Positions 48,372-56,741 of a stretch of 64,000 bases of DNA are shown piece after piece. This DNA is from Cryobacterium adonitolivorans (lineage in GTDB: Bacteria > Actinomycetota > Actinomycetes > Actinomycetales > Microbacteriaceae). The notes under the pieces are model-generated. The model searched no databases, was not told the DNA's origin, and saw only the letters and a program-made list of their open reading frames with translations. How positions within the stretch are numbered: position 1 is the stretch's first letter; the number at the start of each line of letters is the position of its first letter. Location of the stretch: assembly GCF_004402695.1 (NCBI RefSeq), contig NZ_SOFL01000052.1:1-64000 (forward strand), written 5' to 3'. A program made the translations under genes and the position numbers.

Positions 48372-49505
48372 CTACGGTGCGGGCGGCGCGGTCGGCGGGG
48401 CCGGAAGCACCTGCACCGGGCGGCCGAGGAAGCGCGCGTAGTCGTGCAGGGCCCGCTCGGTGCTCGTCTCCGAGTCTGCGGGCTGCGGGGAGAACGGCTC
48501 GGGGTGGACCGTGATCGCCCGGGGCTGCCAGTCACGGCGCCAGGTGCCGAAGATGCGTCCACCGCGAACCAGGATGGGGAGGAAGATGCCGTTCTTGCCC
48601 GGGACGACCCTGGTCAGATTCTCGGGCTCGATCGCGAAGCTGCGGTCCCGATAGCCGAGCAGGTACTCATCGAAGCCGGGAAGGGCCAGCACGGCGGTCG
48701 GACCACGCCCCGGTGCGGCACGGCCAAGCGGGCCCAGGTCGGAGCGCTGAGGGAGCAGATGGCGCACGCCGTCGACGTCGAGCGCGTCGAGCTGTCCTCC
48801 CGCAACGGCCAGGGCGGTCTTGGCGTCGGCCATGGTGAGCTGGGACCACCAGGCGAAGTCGGTCAGTGGGGCCGGCCCGTGCCCGGCCAGGTACCGCAGC
48901 AGGAATTCGCCGAGTGCCTGGTCGCGTTCCAGCAGCCGGGGCCGGGGGACCCATTCCGACAGCAGGACGAGCATCTGCTGGGAGTCGAGCTGCCGGCCCC
49001 AGCAGAGCGTTCCCGACTGGGCCAGGTGCCAGATGAGGTGATAGCCCCGCTGGCCGTCTGTGCTGATCCCGTGGCTCTCCAGCAGCGCCAGGAAGCCTGC
49101 CCTGGTGAGCTCCCGTCCGCCGCTCAGCGCATCCTCGACCACGGTGCGGGCGTGTTCGATGGTGGCTTCGTCCAGGCCCAGGTCGCGGCGCCTGGTTGCC
49201 GCTCCCGCCCAGAGCCTGGCGGTGGTGAGCCCGAGCATCCAGGCCAGGTCGGGAGCTGGCACCAGGTGCAGGGTTCCCCGCATCGGCCAGGAGCGCACGA
49301 TCCGGCCGGAATCGATCAGCCCGTCGACGTCGGCGGAGGTGCTTCCGGGTGCCCGCACGGCAACGGCCCATTTCGCCCACCGGAGGTCCTGCGCCTGCAC
49401 GGCCAGCATCCGGTCCACGACGAGGGCGGGATCGGTGATCGACCCGGTCAGCGCCTGGCTGGCCAGGCGACGCCGGGTGATGTCGGAGCGGGAGGCGCGG
49501 GTCAT
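48372..49505 (-). CDS. winged-helix protein of the AlkZ/YcaQ DNA glycosylase family
   Basis: A 377-residue HTH_42 (PF06224) protein. The catalytic-type motif is LAVQAQDLRWAKWAVAVR near residue 33; the QxQ pair corresponds to the QPhiQ motif of AlkZ-type glycosylases, which excise bulky or cross-linked alkyl-purines. The segment VRSWPMRGTLHLVPAPDL is also conserved in the family. The C-terminal domain holds LPGFDEYLLGYRDRS. Family membership is clear; actual DNA-repair activity and substrate range are not proven. It reads away from sepH on the same strand, with about 70 bases between that contain a short repeat. Confidence 0.85.
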   Translation of the reverse strand: MTRASRSDITRRRLASQALTGSITDPALVVDRMLAVQAQDLRWAKWAVAVRAPGSTSADVDGLIDSGRIVRSWPMRGTLHLVPAPDLAWMLGLTTARLWAGAATRRRDLGLDEATIEHARTVVEDALSGGRELTRAGFLALLESHGISTDGQRGYHLIWHLAQSGTLCWGRQLDSQQMLVLLSEWVPRPRLLERDQALGEFLLRYLAGHGPAPLTDFAWWSQLTMADAKTALAVAGGQLDALDVDGVRHLLPQRSDLGPLGRAAPGRGPTAVLALPGFDEYLLGYRDRSFAIEPENLTRVVPGKNGIFLPILVRGGRIFGTWRRDWQPRAITVHPEPFSPQPADSETSTERALHDYARFLGRPVQVLPAPPTAPPAP

Positions 49506-49577
49506 GGAACCGCAGCCTATGACAAGTCAGGGTGACGCGTCAGGGGACCCCTCAGGGTGACCTGTCGGTCTGACGGA

Positions 49578-50693
49578 TCAGGCCAGGTCGTCGTCGGTGC
49601 GAGCGCCGAAGACGATCTCGTCCCAGCTGGGCATCGACGCTCGGCCGCGGCGACCGGTCTGACCGGTGCGCGGTTGTCCCGTCGCGGCCTGAGTGGCCCA
49701 TACATTACGGGTCTCCTCGGGAGGTGCGGCGGCCGGCTCGGCGGTCGGGGTCACCTCGTTCACCAGGCGGATACCGGACTCGGCCGGTGCCCGCTCGGCG
49801 CGGCGCGTGTCAGCCACGGACGTGGCGTGCGTTTCGGTCTCCCCGGCGGCCGCCTCGCGTTCGCCGCGGCGGCGGCGCAGCGACTCGAGCAGGTCCGCGG
49901 TCTCGCTCAGGCTCTGCGGCGGTTCGGCCGCACGCTTGATGGCGGCCTTGGAGACGGCCTCGGTGGTTCCGGCCGAGCGGGCGTACGGAACCGGATCGTG
50001 CAGCGGAGCCGTGTCGTTGAGGATGTCGTCGGCCAGGGACTCCTTGAAAGTGAAGGCGCCGCTGTCGAAGCGGCTCACGTCGGCCAGGCTGGTCTCGGCG
50101 CCGACGGCGCGCAGCCGGGGGATGAGGGCACCCTTGAGCTCTCCCTGCTGGGAGAGCGCGATGGCTTCACTGCCGATCGGCGACAGGGTGTTCTTCTTCG
50201 GCTCGAAGCCCCACCGGGCGTCATGGTCGATGTCGTCCGCCGTGAAGGCGAGCTTGACGATCCACCCCGCGCCGGGTTCCTTCCAGCTGGCCCAGCGTTC
50301 GTTGGACGCACCGAGCGACGCGAGGCGTTCCCGGATGACGCTGCCGAAGTTGGCCTGCTCGTCGATGGGATCGGGATCGATCGCGGTGTGCACTGGCACG
50401 CTCAAGGCGCTCGACACGATGTACTCGCGTTCGGCGACCACCGGTCCCTCGAAGCGCTTGACGAAGTCCAGCGACGCACCGGTCACTGCCGCGACGTCCT
50501 CCGCGGACATGCCGGAACGAATGTGCGCCTGCACCTCCCTGGGCGACAACTTGGGTCGAACGGACGTATCCGTTTGGGTTTGGCGAAGCCGGGACTGGAG
50601 AACCGCATCGATGGGGATCCGAAAACGATCGCCCTCCTCTGACGCTGCAAGCAGCGCGCCGTTCTCGACTCCGATAACTTTCAAATCCTGCAT
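49578..50693 (-). CDS. sepH: septation protein SepH
   Basis: A 371-residue actinobacterial cell-division protein that stimulates FtsZ assembly. The N-terminal DUF3071 domain begins MQDLKVIGVENGALLAASEE. An HTH lies at LSPREVQAHIRSGMSAEDVAA, followed by the conserved VKRFEGPVVAEREYI, and WKEPGAGWIVKLAFTADD. The C-terminal half is disordered, with a conserved end (RASMPSWDEIVFGARTDDDLA), the usual SepH tail. The start ATG at 50693 gives the family N-terminus. Divergent from the DUF4193 gene. Confidence 0.95.
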   Translation of the reverse strand: MQDLKVIGVENGALLAASEEGDRFRIPIDAVLQSRLRQTQTDTSVRPKLSPREVQAHIRSGMSAEDVAAVTGASLDFVKRFEGPVVAEREYIVSSALSVPVHTAIDPDPIDEQANFGSVIRERLASLGASNERWASWKEPGAGWIVKLAFTADDIDHDARWGFEPKKNTLSPIGSEAIALSQQGELKGALIPRLRAVGAETSLADVSRFDSGAFTFKESLADDILNDTAPLHDPVPYARSAGTTEAVSKAAIKRAAEPPQSLSETADLLESLRRRRGEREAAAGETETHATSVADTRRAERAPAESGIRLVNEVTPTAEPAAAPPEETRNVWATQAATGQPRTGQTGRRGRASMPSWDEIVFGARTDDDLA

Positions 50694-50791
50694 GGCGAAA
50701 GCCCTCTCGCGATTACTGATGGCCCAACCCTGCCATGCATAGTGCTCATTTCCGGGGAATACTGCGGGCGTGCCGGAAGTTGCTCCCAATG

Positions 50792-50808
50792 CCAACCTGA
50801 AAGGTTGG
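50792..50808 (+). promoter_or_regulatory. hairpin in the sepH/DUF4193 divergent spacer
   Basis: CCAACCT-GAA-AGGTTGG is a perfect 7-bp inverted repeat in the 196-base spacer between two divergent, constitutively important genes. It may be an operator or part of a leader hairpin. Apart from it, the spacer shows only AT-richer promoter-like sequence before each gene. Confidence 0.4.
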
Positions 50809-50889
50809 TGATTGGTTTGCTATTCCGCACGGATTGTTGCAAACTATGGCCGCCGATTTCGTTTATCGGCGTTAATGAAATGGATGGGT

Positions 50890-51183
50890 ATGGCAACCGA
50901 TTACGACGCACCGCGAAAGACCGAAGACGACTCAGAGTCGATCGAGGCCCTCAAGGAGCGTGTACCCGACAAGATGTCTGGTGTCGTTGATGTTGACGAC
51001 TCCGACAACCCCGGTGGCTTCGACCTCCCGGGCGCCGATCTGTCCGACCTCGACCTCGACGTCGTCGTCCTGCCTCCGCAGGCCGACGAGTTCACCTGCG
51101 TGGAGTGCTTCCTCGTGAAGCACCGTTCGCAGATGTCGCACGAGACCAAGCTCGGCCCGGTCTGCCTGGAGTGCGACGCCTAA
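50890..51183 (+). CDS. DUF4193 family protein (small zinc-ribbon-like)
   Basis: A 97-residue acidic protein, conserved next to sepH and dut in Actinobacteria. The N-terminal part is Asp/Glu-rich (MATDYDAPRKTEDDSES). The C-terminal part carries two CxxC pairs (FTCVECFLV and VCLECDA) in a zinc-ribbon-like arrangement, with the segment KHRSQMSHE between. The function is unknown. The start ATG at 50890 gives the family N-terminus; ATG 50884 is also possible. A terminator follows immediately, inside the next convergent gene. Confidence 0.9.
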   Translation: MATDYDAPRKTEDDSESIEALKERVPDKMSGVVDVDDSDNPGGFDLPGADLSDLDLDVVVLPPQADEFTCVECFLVKHRSQMSHETKLGPVCLECDA

Positions 51184-51189
51184 GCGCGC

Positions 51190-51645
51190 TTAGTTACTTG
51201 ATGCTGGCCGTCGCGATCCATTGATCGCGGCGGCCATTTTCTGTGGCCGGCGACTGGACACCAGCCAGTACGGCGCCGGATCGGTTGGGTCCGTCAGCGG
51301 GATGCGCACCACGGGTGCGATCCAGCCGCGGATCAGCAGCCACGCGCGGGCATCCAGCTTCTGGCCACGTTCGAGCGTGGCGTCCGCTCCCTCGACGGGC
51401 ACGGCCTCACCGAGCAGGCGCGTCTCGATGCGCGCCCGGCCGGCGGTGAGGACACCGCCGGCCACCGTAACAGTCGGCGACGCCAGTACCAACAGCAGGG
51501 CGCTGCCGAGGTAGAGGCCGGCCCCGGTCAGGATCCCCGCCAGCACCGAGATCGGCAGGAAGACCAGGAGGCTCGCGGGGATCACAAGCGCAATGATGAT
51601 GAAGAGCCACGGGGATGGCCAGAGTTTTTCGCGATAATCAGGCAT
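51190..51645 (-). CDS. DUF3093 family membrane protein
   Basis: A 151-residue protein with two membrane helices (about residues 11-31 and 36-58) and a C-terminal cytosolic domain containing ARIETRLLGEAVPVEGADA and the conserved LLIRGWIAPVVRIPLTDPTDPAPYWLVSSRRP. This is the usual DUF3093 layout in the actinobacterial dut region. Function unknown. Its last codons contain the terminator of the convergent DUF4193 gene. Divergent from dut, with 38 bases between starts. Confidence 0.9.
   Translation of the reverse strand: MPDYREKLWPSPWLFIIIALVIPASLLVFLPISVLAGILTGAGLYLGSALLLVLASPTVTVAGGVLTAGRARIETRLLGEAVPVEGADATLERGQKLDARAWLLIRGWIAPVVRIPLTDPTDPAPYWLVSSRRPQKMAAAINGSRRPASSN
51205..51240 (+). terminator. 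terminator of the DUF4193 gene, inside the DUF3093 gene
   Basis: A 14-bp stem (51205-51218 / 51223-51236) with one G-T wobble and loop CATT, followed by TTTT. It lies 21 bases after the DUF4193 stop but within the last codons of the DUF3093 gene, where the same DNA encodes MAAAINGSR. Confidence 0.8.
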
Positions 51646-51683
51646 GGGTCTATTCGACCAGATAACTGCACTACCCTCGACAC

Positions 51684-52196
51684 GTGGCTGAAAGCGTCGA
51701 AGTCCTGATTACCGCGTCCGTTCTCCCGACCTACGCCCATCCGGGTGACGCCGGAGCCGACCTGCATGCCTCAGAGGCGCTGGTCCTGGCGGCCGGCGAA
51801 CGGGCACTCGTCGGAACCGGTGTGTCGATAGCGTTGCCGGACGGATACGCGGCGTTCGTGGTCCCGCGCAGCGGCCTGGCGGTCAAACACGGAATCACCG
51901 TCGTGAATTCGCCGGGAACCGTCGACGCCGGCTACCGGGGCGAGGTCAAGGTCTGCCTGATCAACACCGACCCTGTCACGCCGTTCCCCATCAACGTGGG
52001 CGATCGCATCGCCCAACTCATTGTTGTGCCGGTGGCGCGGGCGGTCTTCGTGCCCGTCGAACGACTGCCCGGCAGCACGCGGGGGGAGGGTGGCTTCGGC
52101 TCGACCGGCATCGCGCCGGGCGCCGCGCCAGACCTCGCCCCCCACACCGAAACGTCCGCCCCGACGGACGCCCACCGAAGCGGAGAAACCCTGTGA
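51684..52196 (+). CDS. dut: deoxyuridine 5'-triphosphate nucleotidohydrolase
   Basis: A 170-residue homotrimeric dUTPase that removes dUTP and supplies dUMP. All five family motifs are present: GDAGADL, PRSGLAVKHGI, GTVDAGYRGEV, GDRIAQLIV and the C-terminal RGEGGFGSTG. A Pro/Ala/Thr-rich tail of about 30 residues extends past motif 5, longer than in E. coli. GTG start at 51684. Its stop overlaps the GTG of the next gene. Confidence 0.96.
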   Translation: MAESVEVLITASVLPTYAHPGDAGADLHASEALVLAAGERALVGTGVSIALPDGYAAFVVPRSGLAVKHGITVVNSPGTVDAGYRGEVKVCLINTDPVTPFPINVGDRIAQLIVVPVARAVFVPVERLPGSTRGEGGFGSTGIAPGAAPDLAPHTETSAPTDAHRSGETL

Positions 52197-52876
52197 GTGA
52201 CAACGTGAATCCCGACACGCGCTCGACCACCGACGGCCCGGCCGGCACCGAGCTCAACGGAACCGAGCAGCAGGTCCCCGACATGCACGCCAAGTCCGCA
52301 CCCGTCGACCGAGACGTGGACGGCCCCCTCGACGAGTCGGAAGCGAACCCGGTGCGCCCATACGTCGACCTCGGCGGGGTGAAGATCCTTCCCCGCGAGG
52401 GCCTGCACCTTCGGCTCGAGATCGAAGAGGGCAGCAAGCGCGTCGTCGCCATCGGCCTGGACTACGCCGGATCGACCCTTCAGGTGCAGCCCTTCGCTGC
52501 ACCGCGCTCGAGCGGCCTGTGGCAGGAGATCCGCAGCCAGATCGCCGACCAGATCGCCAAGCAGGGTGGCTCGACCACTCCACGCGAAGGCCCCTTCGGC
52601 CCGGAACTCGTCGCCGAGATCCCCGTCGCCGCCGGCCAGGGACCCGCCGGCACCACCCGGCTGGCCCGCTTCATCGGCGTGGACGGCCCGCGCTGGTTCC
52701 TGCGCGGCGTTATCGCCGGCGAGGGCGCCATCAACCCCGAAGCCGCAGCACAGATCGAAGACCTGTTCCGCAGCATCGTCGTGGTGCGCGGTTCCGCCCC
52801 GATGCCGCCGCGCGACCTCATCCCGCTGCGGATGCCGGCCTCTCCGGCCGGCAAGCCCGAACCCACCGGCGCCTGA
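52193..52876 (+). CDS. DUF3710 domain-containing protein
   Basis: A 227-residue soluble protein with a disordered N-terminus (about 50 residues) followed by the DUF3710 domain, which includes YVDLGGVKILPREGLHLRLE, VQPFAAPRSSGLWQEIRSQI and RWFLRGVIAGEGAINPEA. Actinobacterial gene, always near dut; function unknown. The GTG start overlaps the dut stop (GTGA). Confidence 0.92.
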   Translation: MSDNVNPDTRSTTDGPAGTELNGTEQQVPDMHAKSAPVDRDVDGPLDESEANPVRPYVDLGGVKILPREGLHLRLEIEEGSKRVVAIGLDYAGSTLQVQPFAAPRSSGLWQEIRSQIADQIAKQGGSTTPREGPFGPELVAEIPVAAGQGPAGTTRLARFIGVDGPRWFLRGVIAGEGAINPEAAAQIEDLFRSIVVVRGSAPMPPRDLIPLRMPASPAGKPEPTGA

Positions 52877-52907
52877 TTCGTCAGGTGCTCTCACCGAAAG
52901 TCACCTG

Positions 52908-53690
52908 ATGACGGATTCCCTTTCCGTGCCAGACCCCGAACCGCGTAAGTCGTCCGACGGCACCAGCAGCACCGACAGCAGCAACAGCGCACCAGAGCCC
53001 GCCGGCGCCCTCGCCGACGGCATGGCGGCCGCCGCCCGGCGTGCGGGGTTCAGTCCGGCCGCCGACGGGGAACCCATCAGCGGCCACGCGCTACTGGCGG
53101 CCATGGGAGGCATCCGCGGCCTCGTCGAGGCCGTCCTGCCCGGCCTGGTGTTCCTGGTCACCTACACACTGACCCGTGACCTGATTCCCTCCCTGATCGC
53201 TCCGGTGCTCATCGGGGTGATCTTCTTCGCGCTCCGGCTGGCGCGCAAGCAGACCGTCACCCAGGCCGTCGGCGGACTCGTCGGCATCGGGCTCAGCGCC
53301 GTGCTCGCCCTGCTCACCGGACGCGCCGAAGACTTCTACCTCCCGGGTTTCTGGACCAACGGAGTCTACGGCGCGGCCCTGCTGGTCTCCGCCCTCGTCG
53401 GCTGGCCGCTGCTCGGCGTGGCGGTCGGCTTCCTGATGGGGGAGCAGCTCGCCTGGCGGTCCGACCGGTCCAAACGACGGGTCCTGACGATCCTGACGCT
53501 CATGTGGGCAGGGCTGTTCATCCTCCGCCTGGCCGTGCAGCTTCCCCTGTACTACTCCGGCAACGTCGAGTGGCTGGGCGCGACCAAACTGCTCATGGGC
53601 ATCCCGCTGTATGCGCCGCTCCTCGTGGTCTCCTGGCTGATGGTGCGTTCGGTATACGCGGCCACAGCCACCGAACGGCCGGTGTTATAG
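52908..53690 (+). CDS. DUF3159 domain-containing membrane protein
   Basis: A 260-residue protein with a Ser/Asp-rich cytosolic N-terminus (about 65 residues) and six predicted membrane helices. It includes the DUF3159 opening [23 protein letters not shown] and the central [31 protein letters not shown]. Function unknown; the dut-DUF3710-DUF3159 order is a standard actinobacterial arrangement. ATG 52908 overlaps a TGA and lies 31 bases after DUF3710. Confidence 0.92.
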   Translation: MTDSLSVPDPEPRKSSDGTSSTDSSNSAPEPAGALADGMAAAARRAGFSPAADGEPISGHALLAAMGGIRGLVEAVLPGLVFLVTYTLTRDLIPSLIAPVLIGVIFFALRLARKQTVTQAVGGLVGIGLSAVLALLTGRAEDFYLPGFWTNGVYGAALLVSALVGWPLLGVAVGFLMGEQLAWRSDRSKRRVLTILTLMWAGLFILRLAVQLPLYYSGNVEWLGATKLLMGIPLYAPLLVVSWLMVRSVYAATATERPVL

Positions 53691-53691
53691 T

Positions 53692-53709
53692 TATCTCGAC
53701 GTCAAGATA
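53692..53709. promoter_or_regulatory. 18-bp near-palindrome upstream of acn
   Basis: TATCTCGAC-GTCAAGATA is an 18-bp inverted repeat with one mismatch (TATCTTGAC would be perfect). It starts two bases after the DUF3159 stop and lies about 103 bases before the aconitase start codon. Its size and AT-rich ends fit a dimeric repressor or activator site for acn. Confidence 0.55.
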
Positions 53710-53811
53710 GTTTGCAGTAAGGCTACCCTTGCTGGCAGAACCCGGCGTCAGTTGGTCAGGATTGAGGATTGCGGACGGTTTCCCGTCGGTTTCCACGAAG
53801 GAGAGGGCATC

Positions 53812-56631
53812 GTGTCTGCTGTTAATAGTTTTGGAGCTCGGGACACCCTGCGCGTCGGTTCGACGGACTACGAAGTCTTTCGCCTGGACGCCGTCAAGGG
53901 ATTCGAGAAGCTGCCGTTCAGCCTCAAGGTGCTGCTGGAGAACCTCCTCCGCACCGAAGACGGCGCCAACATCACCGCGGATCACATTCGCGCACTGGGC
54001 GCGTGGGTTCCCACCGCCGATCCCGACACCGAGATCCAGTTCACTCCCGCTCGCGTGATCATGCAAGACTTCACCGGCGTGCCGTGCATCGTCGACCTCG
54101 CCACCATGCGTGAGGCCGTCGCCGACCTCGGCGGCGACCCCAACAAGATCAACCCGCTCGCCCCGGCAGAACTCGTCATCGACCACTCGGTCGTCGCCGA
54201 CCTGTTCGGCAGCGAGAACGCCCTCGAGCGCAACGTCGAGATCGAGTACGAGCGCAACGGTGAGCGCTACCAGTTCCTCCGCTGGGGCCAGACCGCGTTC
54301 GACGACTTTAAGGTCGTCCCGCCGGGAACCGGAATCGTGCACCAGGTCAACATCGAGTACCTGGCGCGGGTCACCTTCACCCGCGAGGTAAACGGCATCC
54401 TTCGCGCCTACCCGGACACCTGCGTCGGCACCGACTCGCACACCACCATGGTCAACGGCCTCGGCGTTCTCGGCTGGGGTGTAGGCGGTATCGAAGCCGA
54501 GGCCGCCATGCTCGGCCAGCCCGTGTCGATGCTCATCCCCAAGGTCGTCGGCTTCAAGCTCAACGGCTCCATCCCCACCGGCGTCACGGCAACGGATGTT
54601 GTGCTCACCATCACCCAGATCCTCCGCAAGCACGGCGTGGTCGGCAAATTCGTCGAATTCTACGGCGAGGGCGTCGCCCAGGTCCCGCTGGCCAACCGCG
54701 CCACCATCGGCAACATGAGCCCCGAGTTCGGCTCGACGGCGGCCATGTTCCCGATCGACGACGTCACCCTCGGATACTTGCGCCTCACCGGCCGCAGCGA
54801 GGACCAGGTCGCGCTCGTCGAGGCGTACTCGAAACTGCAGGGCCTGTGGCACGACCCCGCCCAGGAGCCCAACTTCAGTGAGTACCTGGAGCTGGACCTC
54901 GGCACCGTCGTGCCGTCGATCGCCGGGCCCAAGCGCCCGCAGGACCGGGTCGAGCTCAGCAACGCCAAGACCCAGTTCGAAATCGACCTGCAGAATTACG
55001 CCACTCACGACCTGTCTATGGTGGACGCGGCCGTCGAGGCGTCCTTCCCGGCGTCTGACCCGATCGGTTTCACCGCGCAGGACGAACAGAGCGCGCACCA
55101 GATCTCCCACCAGCACGTGAGCCACGCTCCCGTCTCGGTGTCGAGCCCGGTGCCGATCACCACGGCTGACGGCGCCAGCTACACGCTCGATCACGGCGCA
55201 GTGGCCGTTGCAGCCATCACCTCCTGCACCAACACCTCGAACCCCTCCGTCATGCTCGCCGCCGGCCTGCTGGCACGGAATGCCGTGAAGAAGGGCCTGA
55301 AGTCCAAGCCCTGGGTCAAGACCACCCTGGCGCCCGGCTCGAAGGTCGTCACGGACTACTACGCGAAGGCCGGCCTCACCGATGACCTCGAGGCCCTCGG
55401 TTTCTACACCGTCGGCTACGGCTGCACGGTCTGCATCGGCAACACCGGTCCGCTTATCGACGAGGTTTCGGCCGCGATCAACGACAACGACCTCGCGGTC
55501 ACCGCGGTGCTCTCCGGTAACCGCAACTTCGAGGGCCGGATCAGCCCGGACGTGAAGATGAACTACCTGGCCAGCCCTCCGCTGGTGATCGCGTACGCCC
55601 TGGCCGGCTCGATGAACTTCGACTTCGACACGGATTCCCTCGGCAAGGACACCGAAGGCAACGATGTCTTCCTCAAGGACATCTGGCCGGACTCCGCCGA
55701 GGTGCAGTCCACTATTGACAGCTCGATCGACACGGCCATGTTCACCAAAGAATACGGCGAGGTCTTCGAAGGCGACGAGCGCTGGCGTGCACTGCCGACG
55801 CCGGACAGCGAGGTCTTCGAGTGGGACCCCAAGTCCACCTATGTACGGAAGCCCCCGTACTTCGACGGCATGACGCTGGAGACCACGCCGGTCTCCGACA
55901 TCGTCGACGCCAGGGTCCTCGCCAAGCTCGGCGACTCGGTCACCACCGACCACATCAGCCCGGCCGGCAACATCAAGGCCGACAGCCCGGCCGGTGCGTA
56001 CCTGATGGAGCACGGCGTCGACCGCACGGACTTCAACTCCTACGGTTCGCGCCGGGGAAACCACGAGATCATGATCCGGGGCACATTCGCCAACATCCGG
56101 CTGCGCAACCAGCTGCTGGACGGCGTTGAGGGTGGCTACACCCGCGACTTCACCAAGCCGGATGCGCCGCAGTCGTTCATCTACGACGCCAGCCAGAACT
56201 ATCAGGCCGCCGGCACTCCGCTGGTGATCTTCGGTGGCAAGGAGTACGGCTCCGGCTCGTCACGAGACTGGGCCGCCAAGGGCACCAGCCTGCTGGGGGT
56301 CAAGGCCGTCATCACCGAGAGTTTCGAGCGCATCCACCGCTCGAACCTGATCGGTATGGGCGTGGTCCCGTTGCAGTTCCCGGCCGGTGAATCCTGGTCG
56401 ACCCTGGGCCTGGACGGCACCGAAAGCGTGTCGATCAGCGGCCTGGAAGAACTCAACGCCGGCAGCACCCCGAAGACTGTGCACGTCGTCGCAACGCCGA
56501 CGGCGCACTCGGCCGCGGGCAAGCCCGTCGTCGAGTTCGACGCCGTGGTGCGCATCGACACCCCGGGCGAGGCCGACTACTACCGCAACGGCGGCATCCT
56601 GCAGTACGTGCTGCGCTCCCTGGTCGGATAG
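53812..56631 (+). CDS. acnA: aconitate hydratase
   Basis: A 939-residue [4Fe-4S] enzyme of the TCA cycle, AcnA/IRP type. The three cluster-binding cysteines are Cys472 (SCTNTSNPS), Cys538 and Cys541 ([10 protein letters not shown]). Other family motifs are [21 protein letters not shown] and, in the C-terminal swivel domain, [17 protein letters not shown]. An insert of about 60 residues lies before SCTNT (around residues 410-455), as in other actinobacterial aconitases. The GTG start at 53812 is preceded by AAGGAGAGGGCATC. The upstream 120 bases carry a near-palindrome and an iron-box-like sequence. Confidence 0.96.
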   Translation: MSAVNSFGARDTLRVGSTDYEVFRLDAVKGFEKLPFSLKVLLENLLRTEDGANITADHIRALGAWVPTADPDTEIQFTPARVIMQDFTGVPCIVDLATMREAVADLGGDPNKINPLAPAELVIDHSVVADLFGSENALERNVEIEYERNGERYQFLRWGQTAFDDFKVVPPGTGIVHQVNIEYLARVTFTREVNGILRAYPDTCVGTDSHTTMVNGLGVLGWGVGGIEAEAAMLGQPVSMLIPKVVGFKLNGSIPTGVTATDVVLTITQILRKHGVVGKFVEFYGEGVAQVPLANRATIGNMSPEFGSTAAMFPIDDVTLGYLRLTGRSEDQVALVEAYSKLQGLWHDPAQEPNFSEYLELDLGTVVPSIAGPKRPQDRVELSNAKTQFEIDLQNYATHDLSMVDAAVEASFPASDPIGFTAQDEQSAHQISHQHVSHAPVSVSSPVPITTADGASYTLDHGAVAVAAITSCTNTSNPSVMLAAGLLARNAVKKGLKSKPWVKTTLAPGSKVVTDYYAKAGLTDDLEALGFYTVGYGCTVCIGNTGPLIDEVSAAINDNDLAVTAVLSGNRNFEGRISPDVKMNYLASPPLVIAYALAGSMNFDFDTDSLGKDTEGNDVFLKDIWPDSAEVQSTIDSSIDTAMFTKEYGEVFEGDERWRALPTPDSEVFEWDPKSTYVRKPPYFDGMTLETTPVSDIVDARVLAKLGDSVTTDHISPAGNIKADSPAGAYLMEHGVDRTDFNSYGSRRGNHEIMIRGTFANIRLRNQLLDGVEGGYTRDFTKPDAPQSFIYDASQNYQAAGTPLVIFGGKEYGSGSSRDWAAKGTSLLGVKAVITESFERIHRSNLIGMGVVPLQFPAGESWSTLGLDGTESVSISGLEELNAGSTPKTVHVVATPTAHSAAGKPVVEFDAVVRIDTPGEADYYRNGGILQYVLRSLVG

Positions 56632-56741
56632 CTTCACAGACTGGCAAGACAGCTGGCGCGTAGACTCGGTTCATTCGATCTGCGCGCCAGTTCATTCTCT
56701 CCACGTGACGCGAAGCACTCAGAACGCGAAAGGTAGTGCCC

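Noticed and set aside
53593-56064. 823-codon open frame on the minus strand
   Set aside because: It is antisense to acnA, which has all cluster cysteines and family motifs. High G+C leaves few stop codons in this frame, and the composition is not protein-like (Val/Gly/Asp-rich, no domains).
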